From the NCBI GenBank assembly GCA_964019695.1, contig OZ026530.1, positions 36,442,835-36,506,834 on the forward strand: a stretch of 64,000 bases of DNA. The letters run 5' to 3'. A model generated the notes under the pieces. It was given only the letters and a program-made list of their open reading frames with translations. It did no database searches and was not told where the DNA came from. The stretch's first letter is position 1; every line of letters begins with the position of its first letter. Source of the stretch: Loripinus fragilis. Its lineage: Eukaryota; Mollusca; Bivalvia; Lucinida; Lucinidae. Position numbers and translations under genes: made by a program. Shown here one piece after another: positions 30,676 to 43,900 of this stretch.

Positions 30676-31015
30676 TATAGAGAATCTTAAATGAGTGCTC
30701 ATGTTTTATTGAATTTACTAAACGATTTGAGGAAAAGCGATAAAATGCGAGGTTTGCCGAGCATTTTATCGCTTTTTCGCAGTGAGTTTAATAAATTCAA
30801 TAATACAGGAGCACGTATGTAAGATTCTATTTATCATATGACGTTAAAATTATTTTGAAATCATTTTTGGGGCGTGAAATCGTTCTGATTATGCCATATA
30901 CGTGACGTTAAAAGCGTTATTTCATAACGTTTCTCGAAAATCTGTAAACCACTAGTGGTTTATGGATTTTAATGCAAGGCGTTATTCCACTCCCAGACGC
31001 GACGTCATATGATAA
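30676..31015 (+). mobile_element. palindromic MITE family F3, best copy
   Basis: Arms GAGTGCTCATGTTTTATTGA ... TTCAATAATACAGGAGCAC. The tip has complementary AAAATGC/GCATTTT around GAGGTTTGCCGA (30749-30760). The distal half has ACCACTAGTGGTTTATGG and 'ggcgttattccactccca'. 31020-31440 beyond it holds nothing recognisable. Confidence 0.85.
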
Positions 31016-31439
31016 ACATTCTTCGATCTAAGAAATTGTTAACAAAATTCAACTCACCTAGAGAGAAATAAAATTTGATAAGTTTCAGTTCTTGTTTTAC
31101 TTATTGGCTACTTAAATGTTTACGTTTACTACATGGTGTTATATTACACTAATCAGGCTATTTTATTACATGATTCTATATTACAATCTAAGACGGAAAA
31201 AAGGATTAAAGAATGCAAGTATTTCTGTAAATGGCCAGTATTCACGGAACATACGTCACGTTAACCTTTTGTATTAGGGAAACTCTAAACGAGTAGGTTT
31301 GCAAAACGCTAAAGACGGGCAACACTGTCAAGGTTAAAAAGATCCTCAGACAAATGAATACGATATTTTCTTAAAAAAAATATACCCAGACACCTCTAGA
31401 TATATAAAATAGACTATCCCAAATTTATTTTACCAAACA

Positions 31440-32250
31440 GGAAATAAAATTCTTCCACACTGGATAAGGACTGAGATTTTACCCTGTGATAGAAAATCTT
31501 TTCTTACATGTACCCAGGACGTCAAATAACTACATCATGTGTAATTGCATCTTAGCGCATCCAGGGACTTCTGGAAGCATAATTTATCAAAGATAAATGA
31601 ATAAAAACAGTGGTGGGCATGAAAAAAGAATCCACTATTCGTGTGAGGGTAGGGTAGAAAATCCGACCCTCGGGATCACCTATTGCCATCACTCGGCAAG
31701 CCTTGTGATGCCAAACGGCGATCTTCGGGACGTATTTTTCTATCCTACTCTCACACGCATGATATATTCTTATAACCTTACCCATGCTATCTTATCAAGG
31801 ACGTCAAGTAACGTCATCATGTGAAATTGCATCTTAGCGTATGAAGGGACTACTGGAAGCATATTTTAAAATAAATAATAGTTTAAGAAAAATCCGTCCC
31901 TCGGGATCACCGTTTGTCATCACTCGGCAAGCCTCGTGATGCCAAACGGCGATCCTCGGGATAGATTTTTCTTTCCTACCCACACACTCATGATGGTTTC
32001 TTATATTCCAGGAGCGCTGTTCAGAACGGTGGACAGGGGGTCCGGACCACCCCTGGAAACTCCTTTGCAATATTGATCCGGATCCCCTGGGAATTCACAA
32101 AGCTACGAAGCCAGCATCGACTGTCTAGCCCTTATCGGCCGCCAGTGAAACGCAATTTAAATGGCATTTCGCTGGCGGGCCGATGATGGTCCGCATTTAG
32201 TGGTACATGAATCTGGTTCCTCATTATTCTCATAAAAGTGACTTTCAAAG
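31440..32250. mobile_element. composite F2/F8 block, second copy
   Basis: F2 hairpins at about 31620-31780 and 31885-32015 (tips CATCACTCGGCAAGCCT...). The second runs into 'cttatattccaggagcgctg' and the F8 fragment GGTCCGGACCACCCCTGG. The flanks 'cagggacttctggaagcat' and 'gagattttaccctg' match those at 24.6-24.8 kb, so this is the same composite as 24000-24790 with rearranged order. Confidence 0.7.
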
Positions 32251-32254
32251 TTGC

Positions 32255-32430
32255 GTTTGTGCGCGTCTGTTTATATGTGCTTTGTGGTCACCTGCTGGGA
32301 AAGGGCTGACCTCTTGGCTCTCGTTTGTGGTGTCTGCTGTGTTTGTCACTTTCCCATTGGTATCCTGGGTCAGGTGTGGTACTTGATTGTATCGATTCCT
32401 GATCTTTGCACCCTTACTTACTTGGACCCG
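32255..32430 (+). repeat. dispersed repeat family B, 3' fragment
   Basis: 'gggaaagggctgacctcttg', 'ttgtatcgattcctgatctt' and 'cacccttacttactt'. It ends at the same point as the other copies. 32430-33640 is gene-free AT-rich DNA. Confidence 0.75.
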
Positions 32431-33644
32431 TACTGATAAAACTTTCTCTGTTCAGGTCTAACGATAAAAGTGTACAAGTATCATTATGAGTATAATTACA
32501 TCGTAAGAGTTCCACTTGTTATCACTCGTTATTGGCATTTGCTAGCTGAAACACCACATCAAACTAAACATTCATGTACAAACTATATGTAATTATACGA
32601 ATAAAACGTCAAATTTTCCTCCCCTTTCCGTTCGGCTGCACCTTGAAATACATGCATTTTGCCTTGAAAACCTATTAACGTGATTGATTAGTTACTTCTT
32701 ATAACGCCAATAGGAAGGTATGTTCAAAGATTAAAACATCTATGAACCCTCTAGACTTACTGTGGAGAACAAATTGTGTGTGATAGCGACAAGCAGTTAC
32801 ACAATCAAAATGACGAGAACCCAGATGTTTTGTTTTTAAGCTTAGTTTAAACTATATTTCATTTCAAAAATACGTACTATGTGTATTTATTACATTAATA
32901 TACATGAGCACATGACAGGATCTGATAACAAAATCACAGCTTATAGCAATTATCTCTGGCATACAATGAGCAATGTAAATGGCGCGGCTATGTATATTTT
33001 ATAACAGAGTTCAAGACGCGAGTGTGCTTCGTTTTGGAAACGTCTGAGCGTCACATTTTCAATCTGGAATGCCCAGACGCAGCCAAAACCAAGACGACTA
33101 TACAACTTAGTATGCCAGCTCAGAAGTTGTATTATATTGTAGATCAATATAAACACTTGTAAATATGGTATATCAGACGCGAAAATGTCCAAGAGAATGG
33201 TGTTTACCCCACCCCACCACCCTGAATATGTAATGTATCCATTACATTAAAAAAAGAAATGCAATCTTCTCCATTTGTTAATTCATAAAGTAAAACAGTA
33301 TATTTATAATCATATTTAAAATCTATTTTTATAGTAGATTGTATGTTTATCATGTTATACAGTTGATAAAAATCAAACAAAGAACATACCACTTGAAATG
33401 ACAATTCAAGAAAGCGTGTATTACACAATTTTCAGTGTACATTCTCTGCTGTGATATATTGTATCTGTGACCTATACTAAATTTTTATATATGGACATAA
33501 CGATTACCTTAAAGGCATCTAATGAAATGCAGCAAACAGCCAGTTTGCGTTTAAACACCATACCATATGAAATTAAAGTTAAATACGTTACTAACTTTCA
33601 ACTATATTACTATTAAATACAGTACTCTCATTAGACTTTGGGCT

Positions 33645-33900
33645 GCCAAAGGACCTCCAAGAAATGACCGTTCCAAGGCAGTACTTCTTTTGTGGATCAT
33701 TTGTGTTATTTATGTCTTGTGTTTGCAATGCTTTAGCGTCTGTTCATTACTGCATTGTGGTCACCTGAATGGAAAGGGCTGACCTCTTGGCTCTTGTTTG
33801 TGATTTTTATTGTGATTTTTTACTTTCCCTTTTGGTATCCTTGGACAGGTGTGGTACTTGATTGTATCGATTCCTGAACCTTGCTGTTTTTCTTACTTTG
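33645..33900 (+). repeat. dispersed repeat family B, 3' fragment
   Basis: 'gaccgttccaaggcagtact', 'aaagggctgacctcttggct' and 'ttgtatcgattcctgaac', ending in 'cttactttg'. 33900-34600 holds nothing recognised. Confidence 0.75.
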
Positions 33901-34689
33901 TAGACTGTAATTTAATTTTCTTAAACCCCATTATAGTAGACAAATAATAAAGTAGGTTTGCTTTTCAGCGGTTGAGGCGTTACCCTACAATTGCCAAATT
34001 TACTACGTTACACTAAAATAATAGGAATTCCTGTAGTGTTAATACCAGAATATTCCTCATTCTTACATTTCAATATTATAGTTCAATCGAAAGGAATTGA
34101 CTGACAATTTGATTTCAACTAATTTAGGCACCTTTAATTACAGCTAAATATATTAATTTCTGTTAAATACAATATTTAATTCAATAAAAGCACTATATGA
34201 GTTTATACTACTATTGTATGTGTATTACTGACATTGGAGTGCTAAATAATGAGAAATGATGAATATTGTCTTATCTGACACAACAAGCAACTAAGAATGA
34301 CCTAAAACAAAGCATTGCTGATTAAAAGTACGAAAATGGACCCAAATCTAATTAAACGTCATTTAAAGACAATGTTCTATCAAATATTGAAATCATATTT
34401 TGATGATCAAATTATGTTTCTTTAATGCTAAATAATACTTTATCTCGTTGAAACGTATGTATTTGCTTCCTTTTTATAAAGAATGATATATACAATGCAT
34501 CTGTTCACTGCAACAGATTGTTCTTGTATTTTAGTGTTTATGTTCATTGTGTTTGTCAATTGAGTACCTTTTGTATATGAATTACGTAATGTTGTAACTT
34601 GGGTATGTCATGTCATGTGGAAATTTTGTGCATCCACAAAAGTTGACGGTACTTCAAATAATTTGGACAGCTTTTTTCATCCAATTTCA

Positions 34690-35290
34690 TATTGGGACCC
34701 CAGGGGTTTTTGAGGATCTGGGGAGAAGGGCTGTTTATTTTCAGAGAGCTGGGGAGCACAGGGGAGCACTGGTAATAGCTGAAGGCATTTATTATTGCAA
34801 AATGTCGTCATTCATGGCATTAGACGGTGTAACGTCGTTTTTACTCTTGAAAGACGTTACAAATACATGAAAAACATATGTAACACTGTCCAACTATTAG
34901 TGGGAGTTCTTCAGTGCAGGAAGTTGGAAGAAGCAAAAGACTTCAAATGTGTTTTCACCGTTTATTGTGTGTTAGAATCGAAATAGATCAGCTCTAGTGC
35001 GCTAATTGTTGAATAGTAATTCACTTTTTTGTTGGTCACTTGTACGATGATAATTCACTCGCGCTATCCACTTAGTGATTTGATCTTCTTTACAACTGCC
35101 CTCCAAACAGTGCATTATTACACAACAATTAACTGCTAGAGATTATCTATTTCTTATCGAGATTGATATTGGAAAAAAATATGCTAAATAGTTCTGTTTT
35201 AGTTGATTTATTACCCTTAAAAGTATTGATTGTATGTTTATAATACTTTGAAATACTCGGAATTCACCAGAATGCACCTTTTTATCAAAT
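34690..35290 (+). repeat. dispersed repeat family A, diverged copy
   Basis: GGGACCCCAGGGGTTTTTGA, 'gaaggctgtttattttcag' with small changes, 'gggagcactggtaat', then after about 450 bp 'tcaccagaatgcacc'. The middle part is poorly matched. Confidence 0.55.
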
Positions 35291-35494
35291 ATTTCTGGGG
35301 ATCTGTTTCTCCCGCAATTTTCGCGTCACTTTGCAGAGAAATTGAGATTATTATAATACGAAATTCAGGAAATTTACCGTTTCGCGCCTGAAAAATGGCC
35401 GCCGATCGCGGAGAAAAATTCTTTTTTGGAAACGATGTTTTCTCAAAACATCTGTTTCCAATGGTATCATATACACAAAATACACACAAAATCC

Positions 35495-35565
35495 CCATAC
35501 CATCGAACCCCCGTTCAACATTTCTACCCAGTCCGCTACCTAGACCGTTACAGCCTGTGTAAGTC
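35495..35565 (-). repeat. possible tRNA-like SINE relic
   Basis: On the minus strand there is an A-box-like CTAGGTAGCGGACTGGGTAG and, about 20 nt on, a B-box-like GGGGTTCGATGG. The spacing resembles a tRNA head, but the stems are not convincing and no second copy lies in the window. 35600-36990 around it is gene-free. Confidence 0.3.
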
Positions 35566-36999
35566 GCTGGGAACCAAATGACCTTAATGCAAACAACCCT
35601 TGTCCTGCTGCTAGACAAAAACAATATTGGTATTTTATTAGTTTGTTGCGGTTTTCAGCTCTGAAATGTAAACCCAACGGGCAGAAAAACGTTGTTGTGC
35701 TTGAAAACTTGATTATTGAAAGCTTACATATGATTGAAACAGAATTATAAGTTTATTTGTACATCAAAGGGAGAGGGTCTCAATGGGGTACCTTAAAATC
35801 AGTGTTTCGTTTGTTAAAATTACGCTTTAATCAGTTTAATTTAAGAGAAATCAGTGACAAAAAAAACTTATTTTGTAATGCTGAATGTGCTTACTGGTAA
35901 AAATGAGTTTTATGAAGACGCTAATTGGTAAAAATTTGGGACAAATTCGCAAATCAGTAAACCCCATTGGATGCCTCAAACGAGCGTCAGAAAAACAATG
36001 CCTTAGCATGAGAAAACCTGCTCTTGTACGACGAAGAACCGTGTGCAATCTCTATGATGCAGCCAGATATTGCAGTTAAAAGCACAATATCTTGCAATCA
36101 ATTTTTATCATTATACTTTTCTTTGCTTTTAAACATTACGAGACGGACAATAAACGCAGCCCTGTCCTTTTGTCAAAAACGTGAAGAAGACACGTTTTCT
36201 TGTGCATTGCTAATGTTTTCCCGCCCTTTATGAACCTGACCGCCACTAAAATAGTTCTAAAAATATAGTGCGCTTATGGACAGAATGATAGCAGCGGCGT
36301 TTGAAATTAAGTCAATTGCATGAAAAGACACTGTCAATAGACAGAAACGAATAATAATGATAAAATAAATACACCTTAACTTTCGTTTTGTTTCGCGCAA
36401 CAATATCATCATCGAGTAGATTTACACAAGTATTAGCTTTTCAAAAAAACTGGCGGTTGTTTAGCCATATTATTGTATGTGTTCTTGCACACTGCATGCT
36501 TCCATTTTGAGCTTCTCGAGCATATCCATGTAGATTGTTCTAAGATCTGATTATTAACGTTTGAACTGTAATTTTTTTACCATTAAGCACATTCTTCCAG
36601 CGAGTATATTGCTTGATCTTAAGCACCCAGCTTATGCATGGTATGTTATGGTAATGTATCTAGCATGAACGTTATTTGACAACATTGGACAGCCCGTTTT
36701 TCTAAAACTGATGCCAGAAATCAAGGCCTAGTCTTATATACATAATGAAAGATGGAAACCATCAATAGTTGACTAAATGTCGCGATAATCACTGTGTCTC
36801 AACTCGGACCAGGGTCCGAGGTCTCAACATATGTTTTCCACTAATATATTGCAGAATCATATACCTCATCATGTTTTGAGGTGTCACTAGATGCTCCGGG
36901 AATGGAAAATGAACAATTGCATGAAAAAAACCATGTCCTTCGGGATTGGCTTTACTGTTGACTTGAAAATTTGGATATCGCAAGTGAATCTACCATACG

Positions 37000-37302
37000 C
37001 ATGCGCGGATCCAGAGGGGTATGGGGGGGGCCCGGACCACCTGGAAAATCACAAATTCTATAGGTTTCAATTGAAATTAGCATTTGGACCCCACACCCCC
37101 TGGAAAAATTTGGACCTCCCTCCCCTGAAAAATGATAGACCCCCTCTGGAACCTTAAAAAATATAGTTTTCCTTAAAATAAATTATTGGACCCCTCTGTA
37201 AAATTGTAAAAGGCTGATGCCTAAGAAAACGTTATCAGAGTGTTTTTTCTCTGTCAGTTGAGCCTGGAGCCCCCATGACAAAAATTCCTGGATCCGCGCA
37301 TG
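37000..37302 (+). mobile_element. MITE family F8, subtype without the central palindrome
   Basis: Ends CATGCGCGGATCCAGA and CTGGATCCGCGCATG, but the interior carries GGAAAATCACAA, 'tttggacctccctcccctg' and 'attggacccctctgtaaaat' instead of the usual palindrome. The flanks ATACG/ATACT look like a 5-bp duplication with one change. A similar interior lies at 63.5 kb. Confidence 0.8.
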
Positions 37303-37650
37303 ATACTACCGTAAAGTCAACAGTGTTGGATGCACAGGCTCATTTTTGCCTACTTGTGTCTAATGCTCTTCACGTCGTTAAGAAAAAAAAGTGAATTTCC
37401 GGTGCGATTTTTCGGTTTTGTGACGGTGTATCGAGGCCTTTTATGCACCCACTGGAAATTTAAAAAAAGGAGTTCTAGCTGTCGCCCGCCATTTGATAAA
37501 ATTGTGGGGCATTGATAGTTTGAATTTGTAAAGTAAATTTCCGAGATCCAAAACAATTTATATTACATGTTTGCGAACGTGTACGCGATCGCAATGAGCG
37601 AAAGTGATGAGTTTACAGGAATTGTCTTTTCATGCCAGATACATGTAGCT

Positions 37651-37914
37651 CATGGGCGGATCCAGAGGGGGACAGACCCCACCCCTGAAAAATAGGGTTT
37701 CTTAGCATACTGGTCCGGTTCCCTTTAAAATCACAAAGCTACCAAGCCAGCATTCGATGTTGGGCCATCAGCTGCACGCCAGCGAAACGCCATTTAAATG
37801 GTGTTTCGCTGGCGGGCCAGTGATGACAGACATATAGTGGTGTTTGGATCCTCTCTCCCATCATCAATTAAAAAAAAGTTGTCAAAGTTGGACCCCTTTC
37901 TGGATCCGCGCATG
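37651..37914 (+). mobile_element. MITE family F8
   Basis: Ends CATGGGCGGATCCAGA and CTGGATCCGCGCATG, with central CGAAACGCCATTTAAATGGT. The flanks TAGCT and CAGCT are near-identical 5-mers. Confidence 0.85.
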
Positions 37915-38189
37915 CAGCTGAGCAATTATGTTTTATGTGCGAAGTCCGCTTTTATGCGCCAATGCACCACGTGCTACCCAACTCTTAAAACAGCACGTGG
38001 CATGAAAGCGGCGGATTTGATCTTCATGTCTGCGGCTGATATTATTAGCAGACAGGTTTGACCCAGACCAGGCCCGACAAAATGTTTAATGTTTGTATTC
38101 ATAACAAAGGCGCTGATAAGAATGTGCGGTACACAGGCTGATCTGCGACTTTGTTGGTCTCATACAACAAAGTCGTGGTAAAACAACTA

Positions 38190-40284
38190 CAGACGTGTGG
38201 TAAGGATGTTTGCAAATTCTGATATGTATGTCACCGCGGATGATCTCAAGGTCTTTTGCTGTTTTCATTAAGATGGATGTTATAAAGACCTTCCAATTTT
38301 CTGTGAAAAAAACTAAATGGAAGGAAAATCCATCCATATTGGAAGACTTTTCCTTCCAAAAAAGACACACGGTCTGACTGTTCATGAAAACTAATATATT
38401 GAAAGTCGGGATACATACATCAATAGATGTGTAGTGGTTAAAATGAAGCGAATTCTTCCTGTTTTCAAATTCACAGCCACCTAGTGGGGCTATTATCCTA
38501 AATTAATGAACGTACCTTCATCTACATTCCTTCTATGCTCGCAGTTAAGCTTGAAGGCGCTGACGATTTTCCGCAGATGCACAGGCTCGTCTGAGCCTTC
38601 GCTGCTCGCATATGCGATAGGTACCATAATCTCATGAACTGGCTTATTTCATGGAAATGCCATTCATCAAGACCTAGAATCATGATACAATCAAATTATA
38701 CTCGGTTTGTGCGTCTGTGCGTACACTATCTCGGTAATCATCATAGTGAACTCCCAGGACCTTCCGTATGTAGTTTCATGAGGACAGCAAGACACGCCAC
38801 GATCGGCTAAACAATTTGTTAAAATGTTCCATTTGTTTGAACCTAGGAAAAGCCGTTACATTGTATTACTACATTTATTGAGTTATTTACGCTCAGAAAA
38901 CCGAAATTGATATTCAACTATATAAAACAAAACGTACGTAGATATCTAGAATTTGATTTGGTCTGAGCATGCTGAGTCATCATCCACTTCAAACTTTATG
39001 TTAGTGAGCAGCGGGACCCTGATGAGATTGCGCAAACGTACATGCTCTCCTGGGCCTTGTCATAAGTACCAGCAGGCTATTTGCGAAATATTCTGGTACC
39101 AGTTTATATGAGGCACCGCGCAAGTTGATTTCGTTTCGGGTCCGAGCTGCACAAGTATAAAAATGCTTTCCGGGTCGCACGCGGCTTGGGTGTCCGATTA
39201 TAAAAGATATATGACACAGAAGTAAAATGTAACTATCCATTATTCTAAAGACACTTTTTGTAATGACCGTACAGAATATATCTCCGACGCATCGGCGACA
39301 TAGGGCGTGTAAATTAGCATTCGCTCGATTTTCAGAAAACAAATTTTAATGTTATTAACATGCGACGTCAATGCTGGATTTGCGTTAGCGACCGAAGTCG
39401 TTAGATTGACAGACGAAAAGATCTGTTTGGTGTAAGCACGCGAAAGTTAACAGGAACATATCGTAGACAGCCACACTGATTAAAAACAAGCACCAACGAA
39501 GGAAAAAAACATTGTGTACGAACTAATAGATTTGCATATAAAAATGACTAGTGTACGAACTAATACATGACATTTAACGAACTATTCGAGTGTACGAACT
39601 AATACAAGATTTACCGTATTATAAAATCCAACTAACTAGGATTCCTTGGGATAATATATTAAGATAGATTCCCGGCAAGGATGAAATAGAAAATGACTTG
39701 GTGACTAGCCTTGACAGGGACTCATATGTTTGTTCTTTGATGTGCTGATGGTACTTTAACAAGCAGAAATAGGGTCTCATATTCCATTCGTTCTGATTTG
39801 TTCTATGTATTTTATAGAGGGTCTTACACAAGTTATCATTTCATAACAAGGTGGTAGAGTGGGGCATTTTATTTTCTGCTGAAGGTTTCTGAGAGATGGT
39901 TCCTTTATTGTTGGCAGGATTAAATTTACTTGTCAAACTTTGTTGAGGGTTGAGGGCCAGGAAGTATATTCTTTTCTTAGCGTTCCTCTGTGGGAGGAGT
40001 CTGACTAGACTGAATAATGTTGACCAAATACTTAAAGCTTAAGTCAATCAGTTTAGACAGCCTTAAGTTAGTTTAAAAAAATGATTTGAAATGGGCACAA
40101 ATGGAAGATTCTCTCATCATATGAACTATTGCGAAATTAGCACCTCCAAAGCTGGTTTATTTCAAAGAAAATTTACTTTGTTATTAACATAACTTCTTTG
40201 TATCAAAATTATGCAACCTGTGGCCATAACATTATTTTTTCATTTGATGTTACTGTTATTCAGTGGAATATATCATGTCAAAAA
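38190..40284. other. gene-free stretch
   Basis: No convincing gene. Frames of 99 codons (38086-38385, minus) and 113 codons (39001-39342, minus) exist but lack recognisable domains, signal peptides or splice context. A short inverted pair (GACCTTCCAATTTTCTGTGA and 'atggatttt' partners) lies near 38285-38345, and a hairpin with ACAAAGGCGC/GCGACTTTGT near 38105-38155. Confidence 0.5.
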
Positions 40285-40476
40285 GGGAGGGCAGAGGCTC
40301 AGTGGTAGAGTGCTTGACTCGAGACTGAGGATTCAAGATTCACCGGCGTCACTGCGTCGTGGTCCTTGAGCAAGACGCATTTATCCTAGCTTAGTGCTGG
40401 TTCAACCAAGGAAGACCCGTCCCTGTTTAACTGAAATATTGTTGATGGGACGTAAAGAATCAAATCAAACAAACAA
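40285..40476 (+). repeat. tRNA-derived SINE, copy 4 with 13-bp TSD
   Basis: 'ggctcagtggtagagtgctt', 'gattcaagattcaccg', 'ccttgagcaagacgcattta' and TTGATGGGACGTAAAGAATC. It is flanked by a perfect 13-bp duplication ATCATGTCAAAAA at 40272-40284 and 40477-40489, so this is the youngest-looking SINE insertion here. Confidence 0.93.
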
Positions 40477-40554
40477 ATCATGTCAAAAAATAATGTCATA
40501 GCCAGAATTTAAATAACTCTTTGGTGACAAGAAACACAATTGGAATAAAAGTAA

Positions 40555-41125
40555 GTAAGGGTGCAAACATCAGGAATCAATACAATCAAGTACCACACCT
40601 GACCCAGGATACCAATGGGAGAGTGACAAACTCACAGTAAGACACCACAAACAAGAGCCAAGAGGTCAGTCCTTTCCCAGCAGGTGACCGCAAAGCACAT
40701 GTAAACAGATGCGCACAAAGACATAGCAAACACAAGACAGAACAAAAAACAAAAGATCCACAAAAGAAGTACCGCCTTGGAACGGTCAGTAAAATATTTT
40801 ACTGGAGGGCTTAAACCGGTTTAACGGCGCCAACCTCACCCTTAATTCAGATGTGGATCAAGACACATAGATATTTGGTTTGCATTAAAGACCCCTAACT
40901 TATCAATACATCATCTCCTAAAACATATAAATCAAGATAAAACAAGGAGATAAAGCAAGGATAAGGACTCAACAGTAAATAAAACTGAATACTGGAGCAA
41001 AAGAAATCCAACAGGTAAACCCCAGTGGGCCCGACAAACAGCCAAAGTATCAGGCCCCTATCATCTCATCAATAGATAAGTCTTTAAGTCGGAACCACCA
41101 TAGAGTCTCTTTGACTCTAAACACT
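40555..41125 (-). repeat. dispersed repeat family B, long reverse copy
   Basis: It matches 17200-17790 in reverse along its whole length, including ACCGCCTTGGAACGGTCAG, 'ggagggcttaaaccggttta' and 'aagtatcaggcccctatcat'. It has no long open frame. Confidence 0.8.
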
Positions 41126-41197
41126 CTTAAACACTCTTTGAAGTAAAGCAATAACTTTTTTTAAAATTTCTCATGAAATGATCACTTCTGTAAGAGC

Positions 41198-42040
41198 CAC
41201 TATGTATGACATGATGTTATCTACTGAATAACAGTAATGTCATATGATAGTTAAATGTATAGATTGTATGAATGTTTCTAGTCATTTCATATAGGTCTGA
41301 AATAATGTATAGTCAATGTGTCTTTGCATATAACTGAAGTAGATAATTGCACCCATCAAGCGTCACATTATTGTGTCCTAAGATAACCATTGGTAGCACA
41401 TGGATTAGAATTTTTCTCAGCAAAGTGTATGTTCATTATAGATAAATATATTTTGCATATGCCAAGTAAAGGAAATGTGTGAAAATGGTTTATTCACATT
41501 TGCACAAACTTGATATTAAACTCTATGCAACAATCTGTTGTGCAAGATCTACTTTGTATAACATGATGTTATCTACTGAATAACAGTACTGCCATACGAT
41601 AGTTGAGTTTATGTATAGATTGTATACATGTTTCTAGTCATTGTATGTAGGTCTGAGGTAACGCATGTATTGTCATTGTGTCATTGCATATAGTTTTGAA
41701 GTCCAGAATAATTTCACCCACCGAGAGTCACAGCCTTGTGTCCTAAATAAACATTGGTAGCACAATGAGTTATTTTTTTTACAAACAAAGTGCATGTTTG
41801 TTAAAGATATGTATATGCAGTGGCTCAGTGGTAGAGTGCTTGACTCGAGATGAAGGGGCCCAGACTCGAGCCTCAACAGCGTCACTGCACTGTGTCCTTG
41901 CGCAAGACACATTTATCCTAGCTTAGTACTGGTTTCAACCCAGGAAGACCTGTCCCTTTATAACTGAAAGATTGTTGATGGGGCGTAAAGAATCAAATCA
42001 AACAAAAACAAACAGTATATTTTGCAGAAGCATGTGAAAA
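41198..42040. repeat. tandem duplication of about 360 bp, one copy split by a SINE
   Basis: 'atgatgttatctactgaata', 'tatagattgtat', 'gtttctagtcat', 'ttgtgtccta' and 'attggtagcaca' occur in order at 41198-41480 and again at 41555-41810. The second copy resumes after a SINE at 42015. Divergence is visible throughout, so the duplication is old and the SINE came later. Confidence 0.75.
41817..42014 (+). repeat. tRNA-derived SINE, copy 5
   Basis: It starts at GCAGTGGCTCAGTGGTAGAG (slightly 5'-truncated) and ends in 'aatcaaatcaaacaaaaaca'. It is flanked by GTATAT at 41811-41816 and 42015-42020. Confidence 0.88.
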
Positions 42041-42271
42041 TGCTTTTTGACAAACTCCATATCATGTTTGATCTGTAAGAAGTCTAAATAGTCGCTGAAA
42101 CCAGATATTATATTGTTTAAAAATTTTGTCAACAAATTGCTTGCAAATTTACAATTTGCTGTTGCTTGTACCTTTGCTATTTGAGCATACTCTGTGTCAT
42201 TATGAACAAAACTCAACCTGGTGATTGTAAGAATATTACAAATTACAAATGCTGATTTGGGTATAATTCAA

Positions 42272-42619
42272 GGAATTAGGTGACATGAGATTTCCTGTGA
42301 CCGGCAAAGGTTCGGGTCAAGTCTGATCAGAGCCTTTGTGCTAGTAGCCAATACCCCAACTGGTCCTGACAGCAAACTCCATTTAACTCTCCATTTAACT
42401 GCTATTCCTTGTAGCAAAGTTGCATATTTAGAATAGGAGCTTAAAATTGGATCAAGTGTGATGTTTTTCAATTATCATCGATTATTACCAAAAACACAAT
42501 CAAACGAAGTTTTTGATTGATCATCGATTATAATTGGTGATTATAATTGATCATCGATGCAACGCTTAAGTTTACACTTGTCAAAATGCCACATTTTTGG
42601 AAATCACATGTCATGGCTC
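42272..42619 (+). mobile_element. MITE family F4, interrupted copy
   Basis: 'gtgacatgagatttcctgtg', GTCTGATCAGAGCCTTTG and the far end 'ggaaatcacatgtcatggct'. The middle is replaced by unrelated AT-rich text with repeated ATCATCGAT motifs near 42476-42560. Confidence 0.65.
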
Positions 42620-43084
42620 TTTTTTATTTTTAAGTGCTTTTTTTTTTACTTTTTATTGTCAATGTTCTTAATGAAACCTAAGTTTACCATCTATAAATCT
42701 TCTTTTTATATCTATACTATATGCCAGATATACACAGTTAATATTGCCAAAGAGCTACATGCATCAGGGGGGTGCTATTTTGGCCCACATATGGGCTAAA
42801 AATGCTTTTCACCATTTGGTTCTTATTGGTTTATTAGAACAATATACCAAGTTTAAAAGTAAAACTTTTAAATTGACGTTTATCTTTGCTATGGTTACCA
42901 AAAACGGACATCAAAATGGGCTAAAAAATGGAAAAGCGAAGATTTTGGAACAAATTTGAGACATTTGACAGAGAAATTAACGTAAACTCAAACAAGATAT
43001 TTTACCAGGTGATAAAAAGTATCAGAACACATAACATATTAAAAGCTTTTTATGTATGTAGCTATGCTGATATCTAATAATCCC

Positions 43085-43310
43085 TGACAAAGTTGGAGGG
43101 ATATAGTTTTGGCGTCGTCCGTCCGTCGCATTTTTGTCCATCCACATCTCAGAACTACTGGTCAGATTTGATACATATTTGGTACACAATAAGTATCAAG
43201 TACTCTGATATCCTATAAGTTTCGTCAAAATCGACCCTTAAAACTTTAGTTATTGCCCTTGTTGGAATTTTTAGGCAATTATAATGCAAGTCTATGTTAG
43301 CAAAATGTTA
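43085..43310 (-). mobile_element. pearl/Helentron-like repeat, partial
   Basis: In reverse it ends (GGAC)n ... AACTATATCCCTCC, the same right end as the element at 62330-63235. The flanking core text ('cagaactactggtcagattt', 'tttcgtcaaaatcgaccctt') differs, so it is a related family. Confidence 0.55.
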
Positions 43311-43578
43311 ACGGGTTGCTCCACTGAACAAAATGTTATCAAGAGCTAGGCAAAAGGAAATGGCTATAAACCACCTTTCCTTAACCATTGTTTCCTGTTT
43401 GCAATAATTCATCGCATTACCCTCAAAATAGGGCAACAATGATCCGAATGGAAAATCTAAAAAGAAATCTAAACTTCTTAACCAGTAATCCAAACTCTTA
43501 AAATAATTTCAGTGATGTATTCGGCAGAATGCCCTCTGCTAAATATGGGCAAAAGGTTTGGTACAAGTAAAATGCATT

Positions 43579-43603
43579 TAAGCCCCCCCCCCCCCCCCCC
43601 CCC
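43579..43603. repeat. poly(C) tract
   Basis: An uninterrupted C run of about 24. It directly precedes repeat family C. Confidence 0.9.
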
Positions 43604-43604
43604 C

Positions 43605-43900
43605 CGGTGGCTTAGGCTGCTGTCCGTTCTAGGGCGGTGGTTCTGTTGTTGTTGACTTTTTGCTTATTGTTACTCCCATTGTGGCAGTCTGTAATTGTTC
43701 TATGTTTTGTTGTACGTTACTTTATGTCCATTCTAGTATTATAATCATCTTGATGGGGAAGAGAGAGAGAGCTGGTTGCTTTGCTTAATTTATCTTGCTG
43801 GTGTCTTGTGATGGTTGAGCAGCTCTTCCTCCCGGCACCACGGGGTTGTCTGCGGTTTGTGATTGTGGTATTTCCTGATCATGCTCACTTACTATTTTTG
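43605..43900 (+). repeat. dispersed repeat family C
   Basis: Shares 'gtgattgtggtatttcctga', 'ggttgtctgcggtttgtg' and 'ttgcttaatttatcttg' with a reverse copy at 52325-52450. Class unknown. 43900-44930 contains short frames only and nothing recognised. Confidence 0.6.

Noticed and set aside
35238..35624. 128-codon minus-strand frame
   Set aside because: Overlaps the family A tail and a tRNA-like relic; no domain or splice support.
39001..39342. 113-codon minus-strand frame
   Set aside because: Unusual composition, no recognisable domain, no gene context.
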